64,000 nt of DNA, taken from contig JASDWX010000046.1 in assembly GCA_041890515.1 (NCBI GenBank), positions 12,724 through 76,723 on the forward strand. Reading direction: 5' to 3'. Both the position numbers and the translations under genes were made by a program. This document shows, piece by piece, positions 7,103 through 15,227 of the stretch. Source of the stretch: Colwellia_A sp041890515 (GTDB lineage: Bacteria; Pseudomonadota; Gammaproteobacteria; Enterobacterales; Alteromonadaceae). Numbering within the stretch: position 1 is the first letter of the stretch; each line of letters begins with the position of its first letter. Below the pieces are notes generated by a model. It was not told the DNA's origin and did not search any database. It worked only from the letters and a program-made list of their open reading frames with translations.

Positions 7103-9574
7103 CTGAAAGATCCACATCAAAAGCGTGAAGCGAAAAAATACGACAATCCAGTAGCGAGTCGTGAATTATTATTGTCTATTATAGAAAATTCACATTCGCC
7201 ACTTAATTTCAAAGCGATATGTAAAGCTCTGAATTACCATGATGAAACGCATCATGTTGGTGTTAAACGCCGTTTACGCGCTATGGAAAATGCTGGGCAG
7301 CTTGTTTTTAATAAACTTAAGCAATATGTCATTCCCCCACAAAACAGCCTAATTACCGGTAAAGTTACGGGTCATCGTGATGGCTTTGGCTTTTTCATAC
7401 CTGATGTTGCTATAGGTGAAAAACGTGGCAAAGATTTTTATATTTCATCACATGAAATGCAACGAGTCTTTCATGGCGATATTGTTAGCGCGATATTAGT
7501 AGATCGAACTGACCGTAAAGGTCGACAAGAAATTAAAATAATTGAAGTTATTGAACCACGTAAAGCCGGTATAGTGGGACGTTTTTACGTAGAACATGGT
7601 ATTGCATACATCGTGCCTGATGATGCGCGTATAAAACAAGACATTCTCATTGAACCTGATGGAAAATTGGGTGCACGTCACGGACAAATGGTTGTGGTCA
7701 ATGTTCTACATCGTCCATCAAAAAGAAACAATGCCGTAGGCAAAGTTATTGAAGTATTAGGTGACCATTTAGCACCCGGTATGGAAATCGATATAGCTTT
7801 ACGCGAACATGATTTACCGCACGAATGGCCAGAACAAGTTATTGAAGAAGTTTCAACGATTGCAGATGAAGTCGAAGATGAAGTCGAAGATGAAGCAAAG
7901 ATCCCACGTGTTGATTTACGTGATTTGCCTTTAGTCACCATAGATGGTGAAGACGCTAGAGATTTTGATGATGCTGTATATTGTCAGCCTGAAGAATCCG
8001 GTGGTTGGCGTTTATGGGTGGCTATTGCAGATGTGAGCTATTACGTTCGTAATGGAACAGCACTTGACGATGAAGCTATTTCTCGCGGAAATTCGGTTTA
8101 CTTTCCTAGTCAAGTTATCCCTATGTTGCCGGAAAAACTATCGAACGGATTATGTTCATTAAATCCTGATGTTGATCGCCTATGTATGGTTTGTGAAATG
8201 ACCATCAGTGCGACAGGTGAGTTGTCAGGTAGTGAATTCTACTCGGCGGTTATGCGTTCACATGCGCGTTTTACTTATAGTAAGGTAGCGACAATTTTAT
8301 CAGGTGAAGACGCTAACGAAAAAGCTGCTTTACGTGAAGAGTATGCACCACTTGTGCCTGATTTAGAAAATTTATACCAGATGTATTTAGCCTTAAAAAC
8401 ATCACGCACTACTCGTGGTGCTATTGCTTTTGAAACATCGGAATCGTTATTTTTGTTTAACAACGATCGTAAAATAGAGTCTATTGTGCCGTTAATCCGT
8501 AATGACGCGCATAAAATCATAGAAGAATGTATGGTTCTAGCGAATGTTGCAACGGCTAAGTTTGTTGAAAAACATCAAATGCCTGGCCTATTCCGTGTTC
8601 ATGATAAACCGAGTGTAGACAAGTACACAAACTTTGTAACTTACTTGAATGAACTCGGTATTTCATTGCCAACACGTGAACAACCTGAGCCTGCAGATTA
8701 TGCTGATATTTTAAATCACGTACAAGGTCGCCCTGATCAAGAGCTGATCCAAACCATGCTGCTTCGTTCAATGCGTCAAGCGGTGTATCAAAGCGAGAAT
8801 TTAGGGCATTTTGGTTTAGCACTAGAATCATATAGTCATTTTACTTCGCCTATACGCCGTTATCCTGATTTAGTGATTCATCGCGTAATTAAAGCTATTT
8901 TGGCAAAACAAGCGAAAGCGGCGACTAAAAATACTGAAGCGAATGTAGGTTTTTATGAATATTCACCAGAGGCTGTCATTGAGCTAGGTGAACAATGTTC
9001 TATGACCGAGCGTCGTGCCGATGACGCAACTCGTGATGTGTCTGATTGGCTGAAATGCGAATTTATGCAAGACCATGTAGGTGATACTTTTACGGGGGTT
9101 ATTTCAACTGTCACTAACTTTGGTTTATTTGTTCGTCTAACGGATTTACATATCGAAGGATTAATTCATATCACCTCTTTAGGACATGACTATTATCACT
9201 TTGACGATGTTCGTATGTGTTTGAGTGGTGAACGTTCAGGTACAAAGTATTCTATTGGTGATGTTTTAGAAGTCAATGTTGCTGCAGTTAATTTAGATGA
9301 GAAGAAAATAGATTTAGTGTTGTCGGGTGAAAAAAACACAGTGAGTCGCACTAAAGTGGGTGGAAAAGATAAAGCTAAGAGCACAGGGTTAAGAAAAAAT
9401 GCTGACAATGGTTTTAATACACCAAGAAAAGCTTCTGATAAAGAAAAGCCTAAAAAACCCAAAGATAACAAAATTGAAAAAGTTAAAGATAAAAAGGCCG
9501 TAAAATCGAAAGCTAAAAAACGTACCGCAAGAAAAAAAAGACCCGGAAAAAATGCGCGTAATACAACGGAGTAA
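7103..9574 (+). CDS. rnr: Ribonuclease R (3'-5' exoribonuclease)
   Basis: RNase R degrades structured RNA processively and is cold-inducible in many bacteria. Domains in order: N-terminal helix-turn-helix region, two cold-shock domains, the RNB domain with its acidic centre DGEDARDFDDA (about residues 281-291), an S1 domain (about 660-740) and a Lys-rich tail. Similarity to other RNase R proteins (KDPHQKREAKKYDNPVASRE) begins right after a CTG at 7103, yet no ATG, GTG or TTG precedes it in frame before the TAA at 7079. CTG is my best start; the first standard start in frame is a TTG at 7172, which would drop 23 conserved residues. An acidic repeat (DEVEDEVEDEA) lies before the RNB domain. A TATAAT at 7065-7070 is a possible -10. 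rlmB follows, as in E. coli. Confidence 0.88.
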   Translation: MKDPHQKREAKKYDNPVASRELLLSIIENSHSPLNFKAICKALNYHDETHHVGVKRRLRAMENAGQLVFNKLKQYVIPPQNSLITGKVTGHRDGFGFFIPDVAIGEKRGKDFYISSHEMQRVFHGDIVSAILVDRTDRKGRQEIKIIEVIEPRKAGIVGRFYVEHGIAYIVPDDARIKQDILIEPDGKLGARHGQMVVVNVLHRPSKRNNAVGKVIEVLGDHLAPGMEIDIALREHDLPHEWPEQVIEEVSTIADEVEDEVEDEAKIPRVDLRDLPLVTIDGEDARDFDDAVYCQPEESGGWRLWVAIADVSYYVRNGTALDDEAISRGNSVYFPSQVIPMLPEKLSNGLCSLNPDVDRLCMVCEMTISATGELSGSEFYSAVMRSHARFTYSKVATILSGEDANEKAALREEYAPLVPDLENLYQMYLALKTSRTTRGAIAFETSESLFLFNNDRKIESIVPLIRNDAHKIIEECMVLANVATAKFVEKHQMPGLFRVHDKPSVDKYTNFVTYLNELGISLPTREQPEPADYADILNHVQGRPDQELIQTMLLRSMRQAVYQSENLGHFGLALESYSHFTSPIRRYPDLVIHRVIKAILAKQAKAATKNTEANVGFYEYSPEAVIELGEQCSMTERRADDATRDVSDWLKCEFMQDHVGDTFTGVISTVTNFGLFVRLTDLHIEGLIHITSLGHDYYHFDDVRMCLSGERSGTKYSIGDVLEVNVAAVNLDEKKIDLVLSGEKNTVSRTKVGGKDKAKSTGLRKNADNGFNTPRKASDKEKPKKPKDNKIEKVKDKKAVKSKAKKRTARKKRPGKNARNTTE

Positions 9575-9693
9575 TTTAGGTTGATATGCTAGGTAATGCA
9601 TATAGGCAATGCATGGAAATAAGATTTGTAGGTCGACCTGAAAAAATAAAGTTCGATGTAGAAAAAATAAAGAAAAATTAAAAAGAGAAGAGC

Positions 9694-10449
9694 ATGGCAA
9701 AACAAGACGAACTAGTATTTGGCATTCATGCCATTAATGAATTGATTAAACGCGCACCAGAACGCTTTATTGAGCTTTTTTTACTTAAAGGCCGAGAAGA
9801 TGAGCGATTAATGACGATCATTAACTTGTCAAAAAAGTATGGTATTTCCACGCAACTTGTTAATCGTAAAGTACTTGATGAAAAAAGTGATGGTGAACAG
9901 CATCAAGGTGTATTAGCACGCATTACACAAGGAAGAACCTATACAGAGAACGATATAGATGGCATTCTTGCACAAGCTAAAGAAAAAAATGAAGCACCGT
10001 TCCTATTAATTTTGGATGGTGTAACTGATCCCCATAACCTTGGCGCATGTTTACGAAATGCGGATGCTGCTGGTGTGCAAGCTATTATAGTTCCAAAAGA
10101 CAATGCCGCCCGCTTAACGGCAACTGTTCGTAAGGTAGCCGTAGGTGCTGCTGAAACAGTACCTTTGGTACAAGTGACTAATTTAGTGCGTACAATGAAA
10201 CAACTTCAAGACAACGGAGTATGGATAATTGGTACTGCTGGTGAAACTGAAAACTGTCTATATGATGAAAAGTTAAGTGGTCCTATGGCATTAGTGATGG
10301 GCGCAGAAGGTAAAGGCATGCGTCGTTTAACGCGTGAAACATGTGATCAACTCGTAAAGTTACCAATGGCTGGCAGTGTTTCAAGCTTAAATGTATCAGT
10401 CGCCGCTGGTATTTGTTTATTTGAAATAGTGCGTCAACGTAGAACCTGA
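9694..10449 (+). CDS. rlmB: 23S rRNA (guanosine-2'-O-)-methyltransferase RlmB
   Basis: A 251-residue SpoU/TrmH-type methyltransferase that methylates the 2'-O of G2251 in 23S rRNA. An L30e-like N-terminal RNA-binding part (residues 1-75) precedes the knotted catalytic domain with its three SPOUT motifs: LDGVTDPHNLGACLRNADAAG, VMGAEGKGMRRL, and LPMAGSVSSLNVSVAAGI. AGAAGAG precedes the ATG. The rnr-rlmB order, 119 bases apart, is conserved in gammaproteobacteria. Confidence 0.95.
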   Translation: MAKQDELVFGIHAINELIKRAPERFIELFLLKGREDERLMTIINLSKKYGISTQLVNRKVLDEKSDGEQHQGVLARITQGRTYTENDIDGILAQAKEKNEAPFLLILDGVTDPHNLGACLRNADAAGVQAIIVPKDNAARLTATVRKVAVGAAETVPLVQVTNLVRTMKQLQDNGVWIIGTAGETENCLYDEKLSGPMALVMGAEGKGMRRLTRETCDQLVKLPMAGSVSSLNVSVAAGICLFEIVRQRRT

Positions 10450-10556
10450 TTTTTAACGACTTTAACCGTAAACGGTACTAATACAAAACACAGTATGATG
10501 ATAAAAGTATAATAAAATCAGCGTACCGTCATTTTAGCCGCGTCTTCTTACTCTAA

Positions 10557-10703
10557 GTGTTGCCTGAACCTGATGCGTACATTTTCAGTATAGGTCAGCA
10601 ATTTAGTAACGGCATGAAAAAAGCAGGCAAGGGCTATACGGAGCAGGTTCAGTGCGAAGGTTACTTGAATGGCTATCTATTTGTTGACGTAGTCAAAAGA
10701 TAG
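10557..10703 (+). CDS. Possible small ORF or gene remnant, unknown function
   Basis: A 48-codon frame opening with GTG right after an in-frame TAA. It reads MLPEPDAYIFSIGQQ, then SNGMKKAGKGYTEQV, then ECGYLNGYLF-like residues and a TAG. Composition looks protein-like and the frame ends just before a terminator-like hairpin. There is no ribosome binding site before the GTG and I recognise no family. It could be the tail of a decayed gene, part of a small RNA, or chance. Confidence 0.18.
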   Translation: MLPEPDAYIFSIGQQFSNGMKKAGKGYTEQVQCEGYLNGYLFVDVVKR

Positions 10704-10721
10704 AAGAATAACTGAGTCAAA

Positions 10722-10753
10722 CGTACTTTATTCACAAGATAAAGTATGTTTTT
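10722..10753 (+). terminator. Terminator-like hairpin between rlmB and rpsF
   Basis: CGTACTTTAT / ATAAAGTATG pair over 10 bases (one G-T) around a seven-base loop, followed by TTTTT. It would end transcription from rlmB or from a small transcript in this spacer before the ribosomal-protein operon. Confidence 0.6.
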
Positions 10754-10965
10754 GTGCTGACTATTGCGAGATAACAATGAATTTTTGCCTGATAAGCACC
10801 GAGGGTTAAATAATTTTTATTTAAATTTCTTTGATATAAAAAAGTGATTATAAGCTTCTTTCATAGGGTTTATTTCTGAAGGTTCAACGGATACTTTATT
10901 TTTATTACTCCGCTCCTTATATTTGTCTTGCCTTCATCGCTTATTTTTACTAAACTTCGCGACCT

Positions 10966-11050
10966 TAATTCAGCCCGAACTTTTTGTTCCTTGCCTCTTT
11001 CTGGTGTTTGGCTGAGCCAGCTAATGAGGCTACAACCGTAAGGAGCTCGT
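10966..11050 (+). ncRNA. Candidate autoregulatory leader of the rpsF operon (S6:S18-type)
   Basis: The bases before rpsF can fold: GCCTC (10993-10997) pairs with GAGGC (11026-11030), and inside it CTGG (11001-11004) pairs with CCAG (11017-11020), leaving internal loops. CCG trinucleotides lie on both sides (near 10974 and 11036). S6:S18 leaders in many bacteria use a CCG-bearing bulge next to such a stem to bind the S6-S18 complex and repress translation. Fit to that motif is by eye only. AAGGAG lies seven bases before the rpsF ATG and would be the controlled site. Confidence 0.4.
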
Positions 11051-11051
11051 A

Positions 11052-11471
11052 ATGCGTCATTACGAAATCGTATTTATGGTTCACCCTGATCAGAGTGAAC
11101 AAGTACCTGGCATGATCCAGCGTTATACTGACTTGATCAATGCTGCTGAAGGCAAAGTCCACCGTCTTGAAGACTGGGGCCGTCGCCAATTAGCATACCC
11201 AATCAATAAATTGCACAAAGCACACTATGTTTTATTAAACATTGAAGCGCCACAAGCAGTTATTGATGAGCTTGAAACAGCTTTCCGTTACAATGATGTT
11301 GTTATCCGTAACATGATCATGCGCACTAAAACTGCAGTAACTGAAGCGTCAGCAATGGCAGCTGCTAAAGAAGAACGTCGCGACGATCGCCGCGAAGTTA
11401 AGCAAGAAGCTCCAGCTGTTACAGAAGCACCAGTTGCTACTGAAACTACAGAAGAAGCTGAGAGCGAATAA
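11052..11471 (+). CDS. rpsF: 30S ribosomal protein S6
   Basis: A 139-residue protein of the small-subunit platform that pairs with S18 on helices 22-23 of 16S rRNA. The start MRHYEIVFMVHPDQSEQVPGM and the RRQLAYPINKLHKAHYVLLN stretch are diagnostic. The C-terminus carries the acidic Ala/Glu-rich extension typical of gammaproteobacterial S6, a target of RimK glutamate addition in E. coli. It has a strong AAGGAG site. It is first in the operon rpsF-priB-rpsR-rplI. Confidence 0.97.
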   Translation: MRHYEIVFMVHPDQSEQVPGMIQRYTDLINAAEGKVHRLEDWGRRQLAYPINKLHKAHYVLLNIEAPQAVIDELETAFRYNDVVIRNMIMRTKTAVTEASAMAAAKEERRDDRREVKQEAPAVTEAPVATETTEEAESE

Positions 11472-11478
11472 GTAACTC

Positions 11479-11799
11479 GTGACAAACTCTCTTTATGAGA
11501 ATTGCCTTGTGTTGGTTGGTGAAGTGGTAAAACCACCGAAAAAATCAACAAGCCCAGCAGGTATTCATCATTGTCAGTTTTCAATGGACCATAAGTCCAT
11601 ACAAAATGAAGCTGGCATGAACCGACAAGCATTTGTCCGAATACAGGTTGTAGCAACAGGTGAGCTGTCACAAAACTTAACTCGTGATTTAATTGCGGGC
11701 AGTAAGCTCAAAGTGACTGGTTTTCTAAACCGTCATGAATCAAGAAATGGTAACCCACTTCTTGCCTTACATGCTCAACATATTGAAATGATTAATTAA
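11479..11799 (+). CDS. priB: Primosomal replication protein PriB
   Basis: A 106-residue OB-fold single-strand DNA-binding protein related to SSB; with PriA and DnaT it reloads the replicative helicase at stalled forks. NCLVLVGEVVKPPKKSTSPAGI and HHCQFSMDHKS match the family start, and LKVTGFLNRHESRNG fits the conserved end. It begins seven bases after rpsF and sits between rpsF and rpsR as in E. coli. Confidence 0.92.
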   Translation: MTNSLYENCLVLVGEVVKPPKKSTSPAGIHHCQFSMDHKSIQNEAGMNRQAFVRIQVVATGELSQNLTRDLIAGSKLKVTGFLNRHESRNGNPLLALHAQHIEMIN

Positions 11800-11858
11800 G
11801 GTGCTTTTTTTGGTCTGTTAGTTCAGTCAAATGAATACACCATATTTAGGAGAAATCC

Positions 11859-12086
11859 ATGTCTCGTTTTTTTAGACGTCGTAAGTTCTGCCGCTTCACA
11901 GCGGAAGGTGCTACCTCTATCGATTATAAAGATATTGCTACACTGAAAAACTATATCACTGAAAGTGGTAAAATCGTTCCTAGCCGTATTACTGGTACAG
12001 CAGCTAAATATCAACGTCAACTTGGTCGTGCGATCAAGCGTGCTCGTTACTTAGCGTTATTACCATATACTGATTTACATAAGTAA
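11859..12086 (+). CDS. rpsR: 30S ribosomal protein S18
   Basis: A 75-residue protein, the standard length. MSRFFRRRKFCRFTAEG, DYKDIATLKNYITESGKI and RITGTAAKYQRQLGRAIKRAR are near-identical to gammaproteobacterial S18. It binds 16S rRNA with S6. AGGAG lies ahead of the ATG. Confidence 0.97.
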   Translation: MSRFFRRRKFCRFTAEGATSIDYKDIATLKNYITESGKIVPSRITGTAAKYQRQLGRAIKRARYLALLPYTDLHK

Positions 12087-12100
12087 CCTAAACAGGGGTT

Positions 12101-12559
12101 TTGAAAATGGAAGTAATTCTTCTTGATAAAATCGCCAAATTAGGCGGCCTTGGTGACAAGGTATCAGTTAAATCTGGTTATGCACGTAACTTCTTATTAC
12201 CTCAAGGTAAAGCAGTATTTGCATCTGAAGCTAACGTTGAACATTTTGAAGCACGTCGTGCTGAAATTGAAACTAAATTAGCTGAAACTTTGACAGCAGC
12301 AGAAGCTAAAGCTACTAAAATCGTAGCATTAGCTGAAGTTACTATCGCATCATCTGCGGGTGATGAAGGTAAATTATTCGGTTCTATTGGTACTAAAGAT
12401 ATTGCTGATGCAATTACTGAAGCAGGCGTTGAAGTAGCGAAAGCTCAAGTACGCATGCCTTTAGGTACAATCCGTGAAACGGGTGAATTCGATATCGCGA
12501 TTCACTTACACAACGATGTTGATACTAGCATCAAAGTTGTCGTTATCGCTGAAGCTTAA
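12101..12559 (+). CDS. rplI: 50S ribosomal protein L9
   Basis: A 152-residue protein binding 23S rRNA domain V and reaching out from the L1 side of the ribosome. MEVILLDKIAKLGGLGDKVSVKSGYARNFLLPQG-type N-domain sequence, a central helix rich in Ala/Glu/Lys and the C-domain KLFGSIGTKDIADAI are all present. It is the last gene of the operon and is followed by two hairpins. Confidence 0.97.
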   Translation: MKMEVILLDKIAKLGGLGDKVSVKSGYARNFLLPQGKAVFASEANVEHFEARRAEIETKLAETLTAAEAKATKIVALAEVTIASSAGDEGKLFGSIGTKDIADAITEAGVEVAKAQVRMPLGTIRETGEFDIAIHLHNDVDTSIKVVVIAEA

Positions 12560-12578
12560 TTTAGTCCGCTAAATTAAG
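12555..12578 (+). other. Hairpin covering the rplI stop codon
   Basis: CTTAATTTAG / CTAAATTAAG form a perfect 10-base stem with a four-base TCCG loop; the rplI stop lies in the left arm. No T-tract follows, so it is not itself a classic terminator; mRNA 3'-end protection is one possible role (inference). Confidence 0.5.
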
Positions 12579-12584
12579 TCTCAA

Positions 12585-12624
12585 AAATACCGCTTTTCTG
12601 TTTAAGAATGGCGGTATTTTTTTA
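12585..12624 (+). terminator. Intrinsic terminator of the rpsF-rplI operon
   Basis: AAATACCGC / GCGGTATTT, a perfect nine-base stem with a 17-base loop, followed by TTTTTATTTAT-like sequence. Confidence 0.85.
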
Positions 12625-12668
12625 TTTATAATAAAGTAAATAATTATACTAAAAAGATAATGATTACT

Positions 12669-13610
12669 TCACAGTCCTGATTTGAAATCAGGAATAAACC
12701 AATCATTTGCAGTGAGTAAATTTCTTTCAAGTAAACCACCAATACCCTGCAAGCCACCTGTATGTAATATTACAATTCTATGGCCTATAGGAAAATAGTT
12801 CTGCTCAATTAACGCTAATAACGCCAAAATCATTTTTCCTGAATAGACAGGCTCAAAAATAAAACCTGTTTGTTCATTAAAATTTAGGATCCTTGCGACG
12901 TCTTCTTTACTAAACTTAGCATAGCCGCCACGATGAAATTCAGACATTATTTGCCAGTTAACATAATTTGATGAATTTTCCAGTAAAACATTAACTTGGT
13001 CAGTTAAGTAATCATTTTGTTTTAATACCGCAATACCAATAAGCTGATGCTGGTTATTATCCGCTTGTATTAAGCCAGCTATTGTTCCTCCACTTCCTAC
13101 AGGTGAGAGCAAAGTATCGAATTCACATTGCTGATTTAACTCTGTTATGACTTCACCAACCCCTGGTAAGGCTAATGTATTACTGCCTCCTTCTGGCACA
13201 ATGAGATAGTTAGGGTATAACTTTTGTAATTCAGCTAAGTAATCTTGATTTTCACGTAACCGGTATGTTTTTCGATCAATAAAATGGAGTTTCATACCCC
13301 ACTGTTGTGCCATAGAAAGTGTGAAATTGCTCGCGTATTCTTTTTCGCCACGGATAATGCCAATACTTTTTAGTCCTTGCTGTTGGCAAGAAAATGCTAA
13401 AGCATGGATATGGTTAGAAAAACTTCCGCCAAAACTGATAACACCCATATAATTTTGTGTTTTAGCGTGCAGTAAATTAAATTTTAACTTACGCCATTTA
13501 TTGCCAGAGATTATGGGATGAATTGTATCATCACGTTTTATTGAGACACTAAGCTGATGCTTCTCAAATAAAGGGTGAGTCACTTTTTGTAATCTAGATG
13601 CTATCATCAT
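12669..13610 (-). CDS. PLP-dependent deaminase, D-cysteine desulfhydrase / ACC deaminase family
   Basis: A 313-residue fold-type II PLP enzyme. The Schiff-base lysine lies in SGNKWRKLKFNLLHA (about residues 35-49). The substrate-side motif FGGSFSNHIHALAF and the phosphate-binding loop SPVGSGGTIAGL follow. The family includes D-cysteine desulfhydrase (DcyD) and 1-aminocyclopropane-1-carboxylate deaminase; D-cysteine or a related D-amino acid is the likelier substrate in marine gammaproteobacteria. It is a single gene, divergent from the msh operon with 115 bases between. MMIAS gives two adjacent candidate starts and neither has a good ribosome site. Confidence 0.78.
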   Translation of the reverse strand: MMIASRLQKVTHPLFEKHQLSVSIKRDDTIHPIISGNKWRKLKFNLLHAKTQNYMGVISFGGSFSNHIHALAFSCQQQGLKSIGIIRGEKEYASNFTLSMAQQWGMKLHFIDRKTYRLRENQDYLAELQKLYPNYLIVPEGGSNTLALPGVGEVITELNQQCEFDTLLSPVGSGGTIAGLIQADNNQHQLIGIAVLKQNDYLTDQVNVLLENSSNYVNWQIMSEFHRGGYAKFSKEDVARILNFNEQTGFIFEPVYSGKMILALLALIEQNYFPIGHRIVILHTGGLQGIGGLLERNLLTANDWFIPDFKSGL

Positions 13611-13725
13611 AAAAGGTAATGTTTTTCTTTACTTAAATGTAACTACTCAATAAAAAACTTGCGCCTTCAACGGAATAGGGGATAATGATTTTATAGTATA
13701 TGACTATAAATTATAATATTGATAA

Positions 13726-14631
13726 ATGTCGCTTATTACAAAAATAAATAATGTTTTCTCAAAAGTAGAGTCCAAAGCTTTGTTGGGTGTGAGTCTACGC
13801 CAGCAGTCGCTCGCCTTTTTTTCATGCTCTGAGCAAGAGACAACACAGTTTCAACAAATTAACTATCCGCTAGTAGAACATCCTCAACAGATTAAAATTC
13901 AACAAGAAAAATATCAATTGCAAGGGCAGTGTCATCTGGTTTTAGCTTCATCACAAACACAAATAGTACAAGTTGATAAACCTAATATCCCCGAAAGTGA
14001 ATTAAACGCTGCATTAAAATGGCAAATTAAGGATCTCGTTAATTGTTCTCCAGAAGATATGGTGCTTGATTATTTCGATGGGCCAACGCTTGCGGGTGGA
14101 AATGAAAAAATAAATGTTGTCTGCGCTTCCAAAAAAGAATTATTAACTTTTATTGAGCCACTCAATCATAATGGCTTGACATTAAAATCAATCATTACCG
14201 AAGAATTTGCTTTTGCTAGTTTGCTCAAAGTACAGAACGATGCGTGTTTAATGGTTTGCCAGCAACCTAATGAAGAAATAATTTTGTTGATTGTTAAACA
14301 AGGCAAAGTATTTTTCTCACGTCGCTTACGTGGTTTTGCTCAAATAGCGACGAAAACGGAAGAAGAATTATCATTTGGTATTGTTGATAATTTAAATTTA
14401 GAAATTCAACGATCAACCGATTATTTTGAACGTCAATTGAAGCAAGCGCCTATTCGTTCCATTGAAGTTATTGTTCCTATGGTCAATGAGGCTTTATTAA
14501 CACGCAAGTTGGCCGAAAACACCAATGTTGACGTAAATTTACTCACTATGCCTGAGGGTTTTAATGATGCTCGAGAATTTGCTGTAACAATTGGTGCGAC
14601 GCAGTTGAATAATATGGAGCCAATCAGCTAA
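13726..14631 (+). CDS. mshI: MSHA biogenesis protein MshI (PilM-like)
   Basis: A 301-residue cytoplasmic protein, first of the msh series. It has the actin-like PilM fold pattern: LLGVSLRQQSLAFF near the start, LNAALKWQIKDLVNCSPEDMVLDYF in the middle, ENTNVDVNLLTMPEGF near the end. It should join the next two proteins in the inner-membrane alignment complex of the MSHA pilus. No Shine-Dalgarno is visible. A TATAAT at 13712-13717 ends only eight bases before the ATG, so the message may have almost no leader. The stop codon overlaps the next start (TAATG). Confidence 0.85.
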   Translation: MSLITKINNVFSKVESKALLGVSLRQQSLAFFSCSEQETTQFQQINYPLVEHPQQIKIQQEKYQLQGQCHLVLASSQTQIVQVDKPNIPESELNAALKWQIKDLVNCSPEDMVLDYFDGPTLAGGNEKINVVCASKKELLTFIEPLNHNGLTLKSIITEEFAFASLLKVQNDACLMVCQQPNEEIILLIVKQGKVFFSRRLRGFAQIATKTEEELSFGIVDNLNLEIQRSTDYFERQLKQAPIRSIEVIVPMVNEALLTRKLAENTNVDVNLLTMPEGFNDAREFAVTIGATQLNNMEPIS

Positions 14632-15227
14632 TGGCAAAAAATTCAATTAATTTACTACAAGCCGACTTATTACCTAAACAGGTATTAGTCACTTTACCAA
14701 ACGTTGTGATACTTTGGTCATTGGTACTTTTGTTCATGTTTTCTTGGACTTTTTTGAATCATTATCAAGTAACAACATTACGTGTAAAGCACCAAGAGGT
14801 TTCTAGGGTAAAAGCTAATCAAGATAAGTTACTTGCTCAATTACAAGATAAAGTGAAAGCTAATCGAGCTAGTTCAAAAGTTATTGAAGAACTTGCTATG
14901 TTAAAAGGTTTTTTGAAAAATAAAAATATATTATTGAGTGAGTTAACAGATCCTACTCATACCTCAGTTGCAGGTTTTGCTTCATCGATGACTGAATTAT
15001 CAATAATGCATCATCAAGACATCAGTTTGCAGCATGTCAATATTACTTATCAAGATTTAACTTTTTCTGGTTTAGCAAGAACGCCAGAAGCTGTTCCTGC
15101 ATGGTTAGCTAAATTTGAGACATCAAAATTTTTGTCAGGAAAATCATTTATTAATTTTTCTCTTAACGAAAATGAAGAAAAACTGACCGAATTCACCGTT
15201 AGCTCTAAGGCGAATGCTGATGAATAA
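14631..15227 (+). CDS. MSHA biogenesis PilN-like protein (MshI2)
   Basis: A 198-residue bitopic protein: a short cytoplasmic N-terminus beginning MAKNSINLLQADLLP (the INLL motif by which PilN binds PilM), one transmembrane helix at about residues 23-43, then a coiled coil and a small periplasmic domain. It lies between mshI and mshJ, exactly where PilN lies between PilM and PilO in type IV pilus operons. In some annotations it is a second MshI. Confidence 0.8.
   Translation: MAKNSINLLQADLLPKQVLVTLPNVVILWSLVLLFMFSWTFLNHYQVTTLRVKHQEVSRVKANQDKLLAQLQDKVKANRASSKVIEELAMLKGFLKNKNILLSELTDPTHTSVAGFASSMTELSIMHHQDISLQHVNITYQDLTFSGLARTPEAVPAWLAKFETSKFLSGKSFINFSLNENEEKLTEFTVSSKANADE

Larger units (their letters stand above)
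10450..11051 (+). other. 600-base region between rlmB and rpsF
   Basis: No conventional gene. It holds a TATAAT at 10508-10513 without a good -35, a possible 48-codon ORF (10557-10703), a 9-base inverted pair CTGAACCTG (10564-10572) / CAGGTTCAG (10644-10652), a terminator-like hairpin (10722-10753), and the presumed structured rpsF leader (about 10965-11050). The stretch 10754-10960 shows nothing I can name. Confidence 0.5.

Noticed and set aside
9389..9700. Minus-strand frame over the rnr tail
   Set aside because: Antisense shadow of the Lys-rich tail (Phe/Leu-rich), no ribosome site, inside a certain gene.
10465..10476. ACCGTAAACGGT as terminator of rlmB
   Set aside because: The loop would be too short and no T-tract follows.
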